A DNA stretch of 64,000 nucleotides from contig CP136068.1 of assembly GCA_032622095.1 (NCBI GenBank), positions 56,500,025 through 56,564,024 on the forward strand, written 5' to 3'. A program made the position numbers and the translations under genes. The notes beneath the pieces were generated by a model, which ran no database searches, was not told the DNA's origin, and worked only from the letters and a program-made list of their open reading frames with translations. The stretch is from Siphonodentalium dalli. Its lineage: Eukaryota; Mollusca; Scaphopoda; Gadilida; Siphonodentaliidae. The first letter of the stretch is position 1, and each line of letters begins with the position of its first letter. Below, piece after piece: positions 1 to 12,574 of the stretch.

Positions 1-349
1 TATGCCAATATAGTGGCATGATATTACAACATATATTACTCACCTTCTTTGGCACGTCCATCTCGTATTCATTCGTCCAATATTTGCGTTTAAAACATTA
101 CTAAAACGCGTGTTTATTACCCACGCATGTCATCTCTGTCGCACAATGAGCAAAATGTGACAGAACACCGGAATATTTGCTCGCTAAGCACGTAAATATT
201 GCTCGGGAGAGCACCACATTCCTAGGAATAGATCCTCCACAGTGGTGTATTCTAGTCATAGTTCATTCATGTTGTTACTCTATAATCTCCATTAAATGGA
301 GAAAATAAAGAGCCAATCAGATGTAGACTAGTGTATAAATACTTACTTC
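1..349. repeat. Left flank of giant palindrome 1
   Basis: No coding sequence is visible. From about 240 onward the bases repeat a block seen again near 1715 and, inverted, near 7400 and 8450 (tattctagtcatagttcatt and following). The same repeat family therefore continues up to the window edge, and the element may begin upstream of the window. Bases 1-230 are unassigned. Confidence 0.6.
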
Positions 350-960
350 ATGTATTCTTTTCATCAATTATATGTATTATAACTCCTATAGAGATAGTCT
401 GTTATACAGAGGAACCATGTACCACGTGACAGTCTCATGTCACGAAAGGCCTACTATGTGGACACATTTTCTTCTCAAAACGCTCTATTGTGTATGGGGT
501 TATCGACCATTCGTCTGGAAATGACCTACTATGTGGACGCGTGTATACATATTTACTTGGTGTATTCTTTAAACGTTAATAACTATTTATTGTCGTTCAT
601 TTATAACATTATTAGTAGACAGTTAGTTTAAAATCTCAATTACATGGAGCAAAATAAAGAGACCATCTAATGTAGACTAGTGTATAAATACTTACTTCGT
701 GTTTCCTTTTCATCAATTATATGTATTGTAACTCCTATACATATAGTATGTTATACAGAGGAACCATGTACCACGTGATAGTCTCATGTCACGAAAGTCC
801 TAATATGGGGACACATTTTCTTCTCAAAACGCTCTATTGTGTATGTGGATGTGTGTACACATATTTTCTTGATGTATTCTTTAATCGTTCATTTCATATA
901 CATGCAGTCTTTATTGTCGTCCATTTATAGCATTATTAATAGGAATTTAGTTTAAAACCT
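240..960 (+). repeat. U1 repeat units, left outer cluster
   Basis: Two successive U1 copies (about 240-660 and 661-960) share the blocks gtgtataaatacttacttc, gttatacagaggaaccatgt and cacattttcttctcaaaacg. A third, shorter copy sits near 1715-2000. Inverted copies lie near 7200-7460, 8200-8500 and 8520-8756. Each carries the inverted repeat CGTGACA-6nt-TGTCACG, or a one-base variant, around an E-box-like CACGTG. Confidence 0.7.
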
Positions 961-3900
961 CCACTACATAGATAAAATAATGCGTCAATACTGCTTTATT
1001 GTTGGTAACTGAAATTATTGCATCATGCATCGCGACTAAACAAGCGAGACAACTCATCACAACAGATAAATTCGTAATATTTCTGAAGCCTATTGTGGTT
1101 CGCACAGTATACATTAGTGTTAGCGCATACACTTTGAGTTTATTTAGTTGTAAGTCGTTGCCTATAGGTGTTATGGCGCGCATTAACCCCATTTTTTATT
1201 GGTTAACCCCATACAAACGCCCTTTACTATTAATAGTTAAACTACTGATTTCCACATACGCACGCGCGTCTACGGTGTTGATACATGTTTCTTAATGCAA
1301 ATACAGTATCTATGTGTTATGTCTATATTAAGCGAACTGTTACCGGAAAATCACGTATAAAAACTCTTTACTGTAGCTAAACTGTTGAGATTTCACACGC
1401 ACGCCTGTGTCTTTATGGTCTACACATGTGGTATTCTTTGAGTCAATATATACACGAAGGTAATGTGTTCTATGTATGCAAGTGTGTGTCTGATTTATGT
1501 ATATGTCCATGTTTCTTAGAAGCAAATCGATTACATATACGTGCGTTATTACCTATATTAAGTGCCCTGTTTATTGGTAAATCAGGTATAACATCCTCTA
1601 CAATATATAGTTAAACTTCTCATTTCTGCATACGCTCCGCTCTTTCAAAATCCGTCGTTCAATTTAGCTATATAACACACGGACAAACGGAATGATAACA
1701 TCTGTTCACCAACTTGATGTATTCTAGTCATAGTTCATTCATATTATTACTCTAAAATCTCCATTACATGGAGTAAATAAAGAGCCCATCCTATGTAGAT
1801 TAGTGTATAATACTTACTTCGTGTATTCTTTTCATAAATTATATGTATTGTAACTCCTATGAATATAGTCTGTTATACAGAGGAACCATTGGCCACGTGA
1901 CAGTCTCATATCACGAAAGGCCTACAATGTGGATGCCTGTATACCTATTTACTCGATGTATTCTTTAATCGTTCATTTCTCATTACTGTCGGTCATTTAT
2001 AGCATTATTAGTAGGAATTATTCTAAACTCGCCGGTATATATGGAGAAAATAATGCTTCAATACTGCTTTATTGGTAGTAACGGAACTTAAATGCATCAT
2101 GAATCACGACTAAAATAACCCAGACAACTCATCAATTCATATTAGTTCTGATATCTATGGCGTTTCAAACAGTGTACATTTTCAGTGTTGTAACCATTTT
2201 AATGCATACATTACTGATTTCTGCATAAGAACGCGGGTTTACATCGTTGTTATGTACATATACATGTCCATATTTCTTAAAGTACAGTATCTATATGTGA
2301 TATAACAAGTACCATTTCCAATGGTAAATAAATAAACGCTCTTTAATATATAGTGAAACTGAGTTTTCACACGCATTCTGTCTTTGTGGACTATATAAGT
2401 GGTATACGACAGTATAAGCACGAAGGTAATGTGTTCTAAGTATGCGTGTCTGATTTATGTACATGTGTCTTAAACCAAATCCACTACATATGTACGTCAT
2501 GAAGTATATTAAATGCCCTTTTCACTGGCAATTAACGTATAAACGAACTCTACTATAGTTAACTAATCATGTCTACATATGCGCGGCTCTATGGTGGTCT
2601 GGTGTGTCTTACGAATATGCCATTACATGCAGAAGGTAATGCGCTCAAATATGTACAAGTCTGATTTTGTGTCAACTCTTTACATATATGTGGGTTTATG
2701 ACGTATATTTTAATGTTAAAGTATGCATATAAACGCTATTTTAAGATATGCAGTGGGGTTTTATTTACATATCAATATGTCATTAAATGACGAGTCATAT
2801 ATATAAACAGAACACAACGCGCATCTTAATCGAGACTCTTTTATCGAATGAGTTGCGGCTGGCGCAAGGATATATTTCGAGAGAGCGTAGCTCGAGCAAA
2901 ATATAACTTTGCGCCGTCCGCAACGAGTTCGATAAAAGATTCGAGATTATGATGCAAGTTGTGTTCTGTATTTATTCTACACCGTTCAGTCAGATAAGTT
3001 CAATCCATGAATGTCACCTTCATTGTTACTATAGCTACCTTTATTGTGATTTAAGTCTGACAAATTTAAAATTTAATGACCAGTAATGTACGTCATCTAT
3101 CTTGGTGACAACGTCATCAAGAATAGTTCCGGCTTGTATTCCACTAGAGGTATACACTACTATGTATTCAATGGCTGGGATTCCGTTGAATACATGTGAC
3201 TCACGTCAATGGGTGTGGAATAAATATAAACGCTCTTTACTATGACTCATCTATTGAGTTTTCCACAACCCCCTGTTTACAATAAGTTTATAGTGTGACG
3301 TATATCTTTCTTTAATTAGAAAAGCACGTTTAAAATTACTACGAATGCAGTATGACCACGTATGTCAGGCATTATATAGTCAACTTTAATAATTACTTTT
3401 AGAAATACCTGGTATATGATATCATATTGTAGCTGACAGAGACTGGAATGCGACTTACATCTACTATCACGTGCGCTCGAATGAAGTTACACGTACGATA
3501 TGAGCCATTATATGGGGGGGGCGACGAATGTACTCCCAATAGGTGTATCATTTAATGTAATGCCACCACATGTATAAAAACGCAGTATTCAAAAACTTCA
3601 AAATAGTAAAAAGTACACATTTTTATTTCGAATGTCATTCATTATGGTCAATTTCGTGTTATGAAATAGGGCATTTTATAATCGCGTAATACGCGATTCC
3701 AAAAACGACTATTTGACAAAATTTTAAACGTTATTATGACTATATTTGGCGAATAAAAAACGCGCTATTTGACGAAGTATAACAACGCGAAATGACTACA
3801 TTATAAAACGCGAATTTGAAAACGCGAATATAGAAACGGTATTTAAACTAAATAATAAGTTTGACGCATCATTATGGTCGTAGTTTTTGTTGATGAATAC

Positions 3901-4071
3901 GTATTATCACCAATCAAACACAAGCTGAAAGAAGCGCTCTTATGATGTATCAGTATGTTATTCTCTCACGAACAGAGTTATTGTTCTTTTCGCGGGCACA
4001 CGGCTGAGATAAAAAAAGCAACGGCCATCCCCTCCCTAACCTCCGTTTTAAGGGGTGGGGGTGGTTGGCAA
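350..4071 (+). repeat. Palindrome 1, left arm
   Basis: This arm is an imperfect reverse complement of 5612-8756. Anchors are the block near 361-445 against 8640-8755, the region near 2780-2808 against 6351-6385, and the innermost block 3960-4071 against 5612-5725. The arm contains two recurring units. U1 (about 300 bp, at roughly 240, 661 and 1715) carries a CGTGACA..TGTCACG hairpin. U2 is recognised by gtaaatcacgtataaa and an adjacent aacgctctttac block. No convincing ORF is present. The arm is longer than its partner mainly because of the insertion at 2809-3231. This could be a foldback-type transposon or a large inverted duplication of satellite-like sequence. Confidence 0.85.
2809..3231. 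mobile_element. Hairpin-bearing insertion with 8-bp target duplication
   Basis: This block is present in the left arm and absent from the matching place in the right arm (about 6351-6362). It is flanked by ATATAAAC at 2801-2808 and 3224-3231. The right arm has a single ATATAAAT there, read on the minus strand, which is an empty site. The first 160 bp (2809-2968) form a long imperfect hairpin beginning AGAACACAAC and ending GTTGTGTTCT. A second, weaker inverted pair (tattccac / gtggaata) lies in the remainder. An 8-bp duplication fits hAT-like or P-like elements. No ORF is present, so it is nonautonomous. Confidence 0.75.
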
Positions 4072-5611
4072 TCGTGCGTCACAAAATGTTTTTTAGGGTA
4101 TAGAATAATGTTACAAGGGTGTTTATAGTTGTATAGAGGGTAGAGGTCTAAATATAAGGAATCGACGGCTATGTGGCAGGTCGGGAAGGAAATGAGAAGA
4201 TGGATGGGAATAACACAGGATCAGGGATAACGGAGTGATGGAAAGGGGAGAAGGGAGGATATGAAAGTGTATAAATTTGACATGGTCTATAAATGGGGTT
4301 AGGTAATACTGTTGTAATACACATCATGAATTCACATATGGCATGAGTATAGGATGATATGAGAAGCCATTCAACAGAAGTTTATACATGTAGATGGTTA
4401 AACACGAAATGTAAATGAGATGGGGAGAGGCAGGGGGTAGTAAGTGAGGGGGGGGGGGGGTAAATGATATAATTGGATAACACATTAAATATAGCTGTAC
4501 TCATTAAGTATAAATCATAGGAAACAGTGATGTTGATGTGGGATGGACAGAGTGGCCAGAGGATAGAGGGAAAATGAGAGTTGTACAAAGGGGAGAGCTG
4601 GAAAGGGAGAACATGAAATAATTAAAGGTGATTATGGGAGGGGTAAGGAAGCAGGGTAAAAGGGATAGTGTGAGAAGACCATGAATAGATGTGTACAACG
4701 GAGAGCTGTAGAGTGTGAGAACACGTACAGTATTAAAGGAGATGAAATAAGAGATAAGAATGATAGGTGAGACATTAGGGTGCATTCATTGAGTATATAC
4801 CTAAATCATATGAAATGTGGGGTTGGCTTTGGAAGGAGAGGCGATAACCATGGTTGCAGGCGGTGATTAGAGGATATGAGATGGCGAGGGCTTAAAATGA
4901 AAGGTATCGAAAATGAAATGGTGTTAGGTAGACGTAAGCAAAGGGGGTGAGAAAAGAGATATGAAATGTGGGGGTTGGCTTTGGAAGGAGAGGGGATAAC
5001 CATGGTTGCAGGAGGTGATTAGAGGGTAAGAGCTGGCGATGGCTTAAAACGAAGGGTATAAGAACTATAATGGTGTTAGGTAGAGGTAAGCAAAGGGGAT
5101 GAGAAACGAGGGCCGAAGGGGAAACATAGGTGTAAACATCAAGTGTAACTAAATAATATGAACTGGGTTGGAGTGGAAAGGACTAAGGAGATAGGTAAAA
5201 TTGGAGAATATAGGTGTAAACATAGATGGGTGTAACCATAGGTAAGGTAAAGCGACAAAGGAGAGGGATATATGCGAAGAGGACAATGAATGGAAATGTA
5301 AGTATTAAGTTTATCTGAATCATATGAACTGGGGGGTTTGTGTATAGGAAGGACAAAGTAGTCAGATCGACGGTAAACAATGAGAAAACATGGAAAGATG
5401 TGTAAGCATAAAATAGCATTAAATTATAGGACATGGTAGGGACATGGGGGTAAAGAAAATGAATGATGCATGGAGTAGCATAAAAAGGAGTGAGGATAGC
5501 TAAGAAGTTTGGAATGGGTATATTGGATGTGGGTAAGGGTAAACGTAGAATTGTGATAAATATGAAAATATGTAGAAGGGGGGTCAGTTGAAAAATGGGG
5601 TGACATTTTGT
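4072..5611. repeat. Purine-rich spacer of palindrome 1
   Basis: This stretch is strongly enriched in A and G on the plus strand, with long runs such as ggggagaagggagg and a G tract near 4449-4460. It separates the two palindrome arms and has no inverted partner. Minus-strand ORFs here (longest about 180 codons) have pyrimidine-rich codons and Leu/Pro/Phe/Thr-rich translations, as expected from composition bias, and are not called as genes. Confidence 0.7.
4811..5112 (+). repeat. Two tandem ~151-bp units in spacer
   Basis: Units 4811-4961 and 4962-5112 both start tgaaatgtgggg. They share ttggctttggaaggagag, gataaccatggttgcagg and ggtgttaggtagag-like blocks in the same order with scattered differences. 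Weaker relatives continue on both sides. Confidence 0.8.
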
Positions 5612-8600
5612 TCGCTCCCCACCCCTTAAAACGGTGGATAGGGAGGGGCCGGTCGTTGCTTTTTTTTTTAACTCAGCCGTGTGCCCGCGAAAAGAACAAT
5701 AACTCTGTTCGTGAGAGTATAACATACCGCTACATCATAAGAGCGCTTCTTTCAGCTTGTGTGAGTGGTGAAAATACGTATTCATCAACAAAAACTACGA
5801 CCATAATGATGCGTCAAACTTATTATTTAGTTTAAATTGCGTTTCTATATTCGCGTTTTCAAATTCGCGTTTTAAAAAGTAGTTATATCGCGTTGTACTA
5901 CGTCGTCAAATAGCGCGTTTTTTATTCGCCAAATATATTCATAATAACGTTTAAATTTTTTGTCAAATAGTCGTTTTTTGGAATCGATTATTACATTCCT
6001 TACTTTTATATGATTGTCTCTGTTATTTCATCATGATAATCGGCGGGGCATGATGTGTTGCTGTAATTAACGATTATTGCGTGAAAATACTGAGATAACA
6101 CGCCATAGCCCAGATATAATGGCTCATATCGTACGTGTAACTTCAATCGAGCGCACGTGATGTTAGAGGTAAGTCGCATCCACTCTCTGTCAGCTACAAT
6201 ATGATCTCATATACCAGGTATTTCTAAAAATAATTATTAATGTTGACTATATAATGCCTGACATACCGCATTCATAGTAAAGAGTCACAATATATACACA
6301 TATTGTAGACACGAGGTGTCGAAAATTCAATAGATGAGTCAAGGTAAAGAGCATTTATATATACGACTCGCTATTTAATGACTCATGTGGTCTATGAACG
6401 ATGTAAATAACGTGTTAATTATAATGAAAATGAAGAGCGTTTATATACTTTACCAATAAAATATACCCACATATATGTATAGAGTTGACACATTGGTACA
6501 AAATCTGACATGTACATATTTGAATGCATTGCTTTTGTGCATATAATGGCTTATTGGTAAGAATAGGTAGTGATTTTGCATTAAGAAAACATACATAAAT
6601 CATACTTGTATACTTAGAACACATTACTTTCGTGTATATAATGACGTATACCACGTATATAGTGTACAAAGCCATAGACCTGCGTGTGAAAACTCAACAG
6701 TTTAAACTACATATATGTCATAATGCATATAGATACTGTACTCGCTTCAAGAAAACATTGGCACACAATCAGACACGTACATGCATACTTTTAACACGTT
6801 GTATTCGTGCATATATATGGCTTATTGGTATGACACAAAGTCAGGCATGTATATATTTGAACACATTACCTTCGTGCATATAATGACTTATTGGTAAGAC
6901 ATAACAGACCACCATAGAGCCGAGCGTATGTAGAACTGTATAGTTAACTATACATTAAAGAGCGTTTATACGTGATTTACCAGTGGAAATGGCATTTGTT
7001 ATACGTCATAGCACATATAGATACTGTACTTGATTTACGAAATATGGACATATATGGGTACATATCAACAATGTATACCCGCGTTCCTATGCAGAAATCA
7101 GTAATGTATGCATTAAATGTTAACAACAATGAAAATGTACACTGTGTGAACCGCCATAGACATCAGAACTATTTACGAATTGATGCGTTGTGCTGAGTTG
7201 TTTTGAGAAGAATATATTAAATTAATATGCACATGTGTTCACATAGTAGGCCTGTCGTGCCATGAGAATGTCACGTGGTACATGCTTTATATCCTCTGTA
7301 CAACAGACTATATTTATAAGAGTTACAATACACATAATTGATGAAAATAATACATGAAGTAAGTATTTATACACTAGTCTACATCAGATGGGCTCTTTAT
7401 TTACTCCATGTAATGGAGATTTTAGAGTAATAATATGAATGAACTATGATTAGAATACATCAAGTTGGTGAACAGATGTTAGGCCTATCATTCCGTTTGT
7501 CCATGTATTATATAGCTAAATTGAACAACGATTTTTGAAAGAGCGGAGCTTATGCAGAAATGAATAGTTTAACTATATATTGTAGAGGATGTTCATACCT
7601 GATTTACCAGTAAACATGGCACTTAATATAGGTTATAACGCACGTATATGTAATCGATTTGCTTTAAGAAACATGGACATATACATAAATCAGACACACA
7701 CTTGCATACATAGAATACATTACCTTTGTGTATATACTGACACAAAGAATACCACATATGTAGACCATAAAGACATATGTTTAGCTACAGTAAATTTAGT
7801 TCTTATACGTGATTTGCCTGTAAAAGCTCACTTAATATAGACATAACACATATAGATACTGTATTTGCATTAAGAAACCGGTATCAACACCGTAGACGCT
7901 CGTGTATATGCGATAATCGGTAGTTTAACTATTAATAGTAAAGGGCGTTTGTATGGGGTTTACCAATAAAAATGGGGTTAATACGCTCAATAACACCGTT
8001 TAGGCAACGACTTACAACTAAATAAACTTAATTGTATGCACTAACACCAACGAAAATGTATACTGTGCGAACCACCATAGGCTTCAGAAATATTACGAAT
8101 TTATGTGATGCGTGTTTAGTTGCAATACATGATGCAATAATTCCAGTTACCAACAATAAAGTGTGCATGTATTATATGAAATGAACGATTAAAGAATACA
8201 TCAAGTAAATATGTATACACACATCCACATAGTAGGCCTTTTCCAGACCAATGTTTGATACCCACGTATATAATAGACCGTTTTGAGAAGAAAATGTGTC
8301 CACACAAATGTGGCCTTTCGTGACATGAGACTGTCACGTGGTACATGATTCGTCTGTATAACAGACTATATTTATAGGAGTTACAATACATATAATTGAT
8401 GAAAAGAAAACACGAAGTAAGTATTTATACACTAGTCTACATCAGATGTGCTCATTATTTTGCTCCATGTAATGGAGATTTTAAACTAACTGTCTACTAA
8501 TAATGCTATAAATGAACTACAATAAATATTTTCGAACGTTTAAAGAATACATCAAGTAGATACACGCGTCCACATAGTAGGTCTTTTCCAGACAAATGGT

Positions 8601-8756
8601 TGATAACCCCATACACAATAGAGCATTTTGAGAAGAAAATGTGTCCACATAGTAGGCCTTTCGTGACATGAGACTGTCACGTGGTACATGGTTCCTCTGT
8701 ATAACAGACTATCTCTATAGGATTTAAAATACATATACTTGGTGAAAAGAATACAG
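5612..8756 (-). repeat. Palindrome 1, right arm
   Basis: Reverse-complement partner of 350-4071. It lacks the 423-bp insertion and so preserves the empty site near 6351-6362. U1 copies occur near 7200-7460, 8200-8500 and 8520-8756. The similarity stops abruptly at about 8756, where the left arm continues into another U1 copy. The arms differ by many substitutions and small indels, which argues against a simple sequencing foldback artefact. Small ORFs here mirror those in the left arm and show no coding character. Confidence 0.85.
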
Positions 8757-8888
8757 GACCTCAGTTCCTCCTTGTTTAGTCATATAAACGCTCTTTATCC
8801 CATATCTAAAAACTACATAACATTTACGGATGAAGCATAGTTTTAATGTGTTGTAACTTGAAAGGAAATTTGCCGTATATATAACTAA

Positions 8889-9385
8889 CTAGCCGATGAG
8901 CCCGACGTTGTCCGGGCTATTCGAAAACCAAATTTCAAGTCGATAGCTCCACCCGTTTCCGAGATCTCGTCTGCGCATGCGCGAAGCTGGCTTCGCGCGG
9001 GCTCGGCGACCCGATAAAATTCGCATCCGGGGCAAGATACATTCACATATCAAATTTCAAGTCGATAGCTCCACCGGTTTCCGAGATCTGGTCTGCGCAT
9101 GCGCGAAGATGGCGTCGCACGGGCTCGGCGACCCGATAAAATTCGTATCCGGGGCAAGATAATTCACATAGCAAATTTCAAGTCGATAGCTCCACCCGTT
9201 TCCGAGATCTCGTCTGCGCATGCGCTGCACGGGCGTCGCACGGGCTCGCCAATACGACAACGACGACCGCCTGGTCAAACTACACACACGTACCAAGTTT
9301 CGTCCCGATCGGTCGAGAATCGTAGATTTGTATAAATGACATACAGACAGACATACAGACAGAGGTCTTCAAAATATATAGGAGA
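8889..9385 (-). mobile_element. Nonautonomous Helitron (minus strand)
   Basis: Read on the minus strand, it starts 5'-TCTCCTATATATTTTGAAG and continues with repeated CTGTCTGTATGT-type sequence. It ends with a GC-rich hairpin (gcccg..cgggc) followed by TCATCGGCTAG-3'. The 5'-TC, the 3'-terminal hairpin about 6 nt from a CTAG end, and insertion between host A and T are the Helitron hallmarks. There is no Rep/helicase coding, so it would have to be mobilised in trans. The interior is mostly three tandem ~121-bp repeats. Confidence 0.75.
8930..9250 (-). repeat. Three ~121-bp tandem repeats inside Helitron
   Basis: Units begin at 8930, 9052 and 9173 with aaatttcaagtcgatagctc and share ctgcgcatgcgc and gggctcggcgacccgataaa; the third unit is shortened. 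They are GC-richer than the surroundings. Small ORFs spanning them arise only from the repetition. Confidence 0.85.
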
Positions 9386-9539
9386 TATGACTGCTTTAGA
9401 CCAGATTTTGACATTCTAAATGATATAAATGCTTGCATATTAGTCAAGTGAAGAGTGAGGGCGCATTTTCTAAACTAAATAACACCTTACCATTAACAGA
9501 AACGAACAATTCCATTCGAAATACATTCATAATGCAGAT

Positions 9540-11300
9540 AATTGAGTTGCCTATTTACAGGTAATTTACAGTTATATGTGACGGATACCTTTAAGGTAAG
9601 GGACCCCTCGGTTACAATACTACGAGCGTCTGTATCGATGGATACGCTGAATTATGTTTAAATGCATAAGTGACGTGTACCTTTAAGGTATTTGTCCACA
9701 GGTATAATAGTACGCTATAGGAACCATTTATGAAGTGAATAACAAATCATCACCTTCATTTCCTACAGGATTACCTCGAATGTACATGCATATGTGACGT
9801 ATAACTTGAAGACCCATTGAATTAAATGAACTTACTATGGTTGATATGTTCAAACCAATGTGTAATCTATTGTCTAATTATAGAATTTCCCAAAGTGACG
9901 TGTACCTTTAAGGCATGTGACCATAATACGGTCAATTGTATGAGCCATTCGGTAGTAAATAATGACGCATCATCACTATATAAAACCTTCATTCCTACAG
10001 GGTTGCCTCGTGCATCGAATGTACACGCATATGTGACGTATAACTTGAAGGCCAATCTGTTATATTGTTGTGGTTTAACGTACATCGCGTCAATTCTGTA
10101 TGAATGAAAGCATGTAGCTTGATAAAAAATCTATGGTAAACAAGTGGGAAAGAGACCATTTTTAGCGTTTTTATCGATAGATACGCTGAATTAGGTTTAA
10201 ATGACGTGTACCTTTAAGGTGTGAGACCACAGTTATAATAGTACGCTATAGGAACCATTTATGAAGTAAAAAACAAATCAATACCTTAGCCCCAGGTGTA
10301 CTAGTGTGACTAGTTTGATATGTTCAAATGTGCAATATGTTACCTCTTGCATCGAATGTACATGTGATGTATAACTTTATGCATCGAATGTACATGCAAA
10401 CGTAACATATAACTTTTAAAAAACGAGGGACCTTCAGACAATTTTGAAAATAAAGAGCGTTTTATTAATGGATACGAATAATTAGGTTTAAATGACGTGT
10501 ACCTTTAAGGTATGTGACCCAAATGTGGTCCATTGTATGAACCATTTCTGAAGTAATGACAAATCAAAAACCTTCAATCATACATTGTTGCATCAAATGT
10601 ATATGCGTATGTGGCGTATAACTTGAAGATCCATTTTGTTAAAAAAAGGCTGTTATAAAACTATCAAAGAAGGTTATATTGCAAATGATGGGGCATACAG
10701 AATGTGTTCCTTTAATATGCACACACCAATATTGCATCCCTTTAACGTCTACATGTACTTCGAATGTACACGGATATGTGACGTATAACTTGATCTCCAA
10801 TTTGGAATGTACATGCATATGTGACGTATAACTTAAAGGTCAATTTGATACAATGCTCAGGTTAATGGGTAATTTTAATTTTTAATTAAAGCATGTATAT
10901 TGCTAACATGTATGTCAAATGAGGGGGGATTTTGAAAATAAAAGCGTTTTATTGATGGATTAAGTTTAAATGCTTCATTTTAAATATGAATTTATTAAAC
11001 GATGGACATTCAGACAATTTTGAAATAAAGAGCATGTTATTGATGGATACGAAGAATTAGGTTTAAATGCATACGGGACGTGTACCTTTAAGGAATGTAA
11101 CCCACATGTGTTCCATTGTATGAACCATTTCTGACATAAATGACGACACTGTGAGACTATTGCGATTGATTTAAATGAGCTTACTTCATATATCGCCTGT
11201 TCATTTAATTTACACGCGAATCTGACGTATAACTTGAAGACTAATATGTTTTAATGTTCGAGTTGTTTAACGTAAACGGGTTCAATTTTATTTGAATGAT
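9540..11300 (+). repeat. Degenerate tandem array, ~290-bp period
   Basis: The phrase gacgtgtacctttaagg recurs near 9671, 9897, 10204, 10494 and 11068. A second phrase, tgacgtataacttgaag, recurs near 9797, 10037, 10617, 10784, 10826 and 11224. The spacing is about 230-310 bp or a multiple. The order of the two phrases is conserved, so the region is a decayed tandem array. No gene is seen. Confidence 0.7.
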
Positions 11301-12560
11301 AGCATGCATATTGATAAAATCAATGTTAAAATGTTTGGCCTGAAAAGTATGGTATTTGAGAAGATGCTAAATGAAATAATACCAATATATTGGTGAATGC
11401 TCAATGGTTTGAATGAGAAGTTAATTAAGAATCTTCGAGAAATGTTCTTGTCAGCCTGTAATCGATTGCATGCATGATTGTGTTGTAACGGGCAGATCAC
11501 GTGACGCCCTTGATAATAGTGGCTATGGAGAAACGCTTTTGTCATTGGATTTTCTAGAATATATTCCAAGCTTTCTTTAGAGGATAATTTATCGATTATG
11601 ACAGATGGTGTGTCTGCGTGATTCATAAAGCCTTAACGCGCTCATTTGAAAAGTATAAAGAGCGTTCACTTACAGGTAAAAAATATTGATATTTTAGGGG
11701 CCAAATTGATATATCCACTAGGTAGTTCATACGTCGAGACAGGTAACAAATGACTCATTATACATTGCTATAAGCAACATTGATGAAAATTCGATGAGAA
11801 TAATTAATCTGGCCATCTATAATGGCACAGCGCTTTTAGGTGGAGGTGACTCAATAAGTAAAATACATATCTCTGTATCTAATGCTGTTTAACGTGCTTT
11901 GAATGAATAATATGGAGGTGAATATCGACTGTGTTCAATTGTCAAACGCATCTAGAGGCTCCATGAGCAAAAGCGTTCATAATATTCTATAGTCATAATA
12001 CCACCGGACTGGAGAAAAACATGTATTCTTTCATAGGGCTATGAGATAATTAATAGGGTAAATTTCCATGCTTTGAATGAGAAACTAATTAAGAATCTTC
12101 GAGACCCATAAGGTCACTCGTTTAACAAAATTAATTTAAGCTTTCCATAAAATTGGGAATTATAAAACAGCAAGCTGTCAATTGTCACTGGTCTACTCAG
12201 CGGGTGTAATAATTATTACGGTATATTTTGAATGAGGCAGCTTTTGAAATCTGTGCTAATTGAATGCAATTGTATTTTGTATAGGCGAATACGTTTTATC
12301 GATGCTGGGTGTTCGCATTAAATGCAGGTGGTTTGTGTTAGAAATTGTGGGGACCTTGATGCACGTTACTGTTGTACGGCTGTACTCGTATACTCTTTTT
12401 CCAGAACATTCCAGACATAAAATTGATTTTCCATAAACAGGCACGCAGCGTGGGCAGAATAGATTTTTTCTCTGATTAAATTAGGAGCTTTATTTATTAA
12501 TTATCCCTATAAAATAAATAGAAATTATAAAAGGAGTGGTTTATGTACAATGAGGGCTTT
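11301..12560. other. Unassigned interval with one direct-repeat pair
   Basis: Nothing recognisable as a gene. A block containing aattaagaatcttcgaga occurs at about 11420 and again at about 12085, both times after a tttgaatgagaa-like stretch, pointing to an old direct duplication with a period of about 660 bp. Confidence 0.4.
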
Positions 12561-12574
12561 AGTGCCATAGAAAT

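Noticed and set aside
5183-5725. 180-codon minus-strand ORF with apparent membrane-like segments
   Set aside because: It lies in a purine-rich spacer and runs into the palindrome arm. The Leu/Pro/Phe/Thr-rich translation follows from pyrimidine-rich codons, and there is no recognisable motif.
350-8756. Palindrome 1 as a sequencing foldback artefact
   Set aside because: The arms differ by many substitutions, indels and a 423-bp insertion with its own target duplication. A read foldback would give near-identical arms.
8977-9335. Overlapping 61-79 codon ORFs with Arg-rich repeats
   Set aside because: They arise from the three 121-bp repeats inside the Helitron, on both strands, without a coding signature.
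11288-11626. 112-codon minus-strand ORF
   Set aside because: No domain, no convincing splice or start context, and no repeat support. A chance ORF cannot be excluded.
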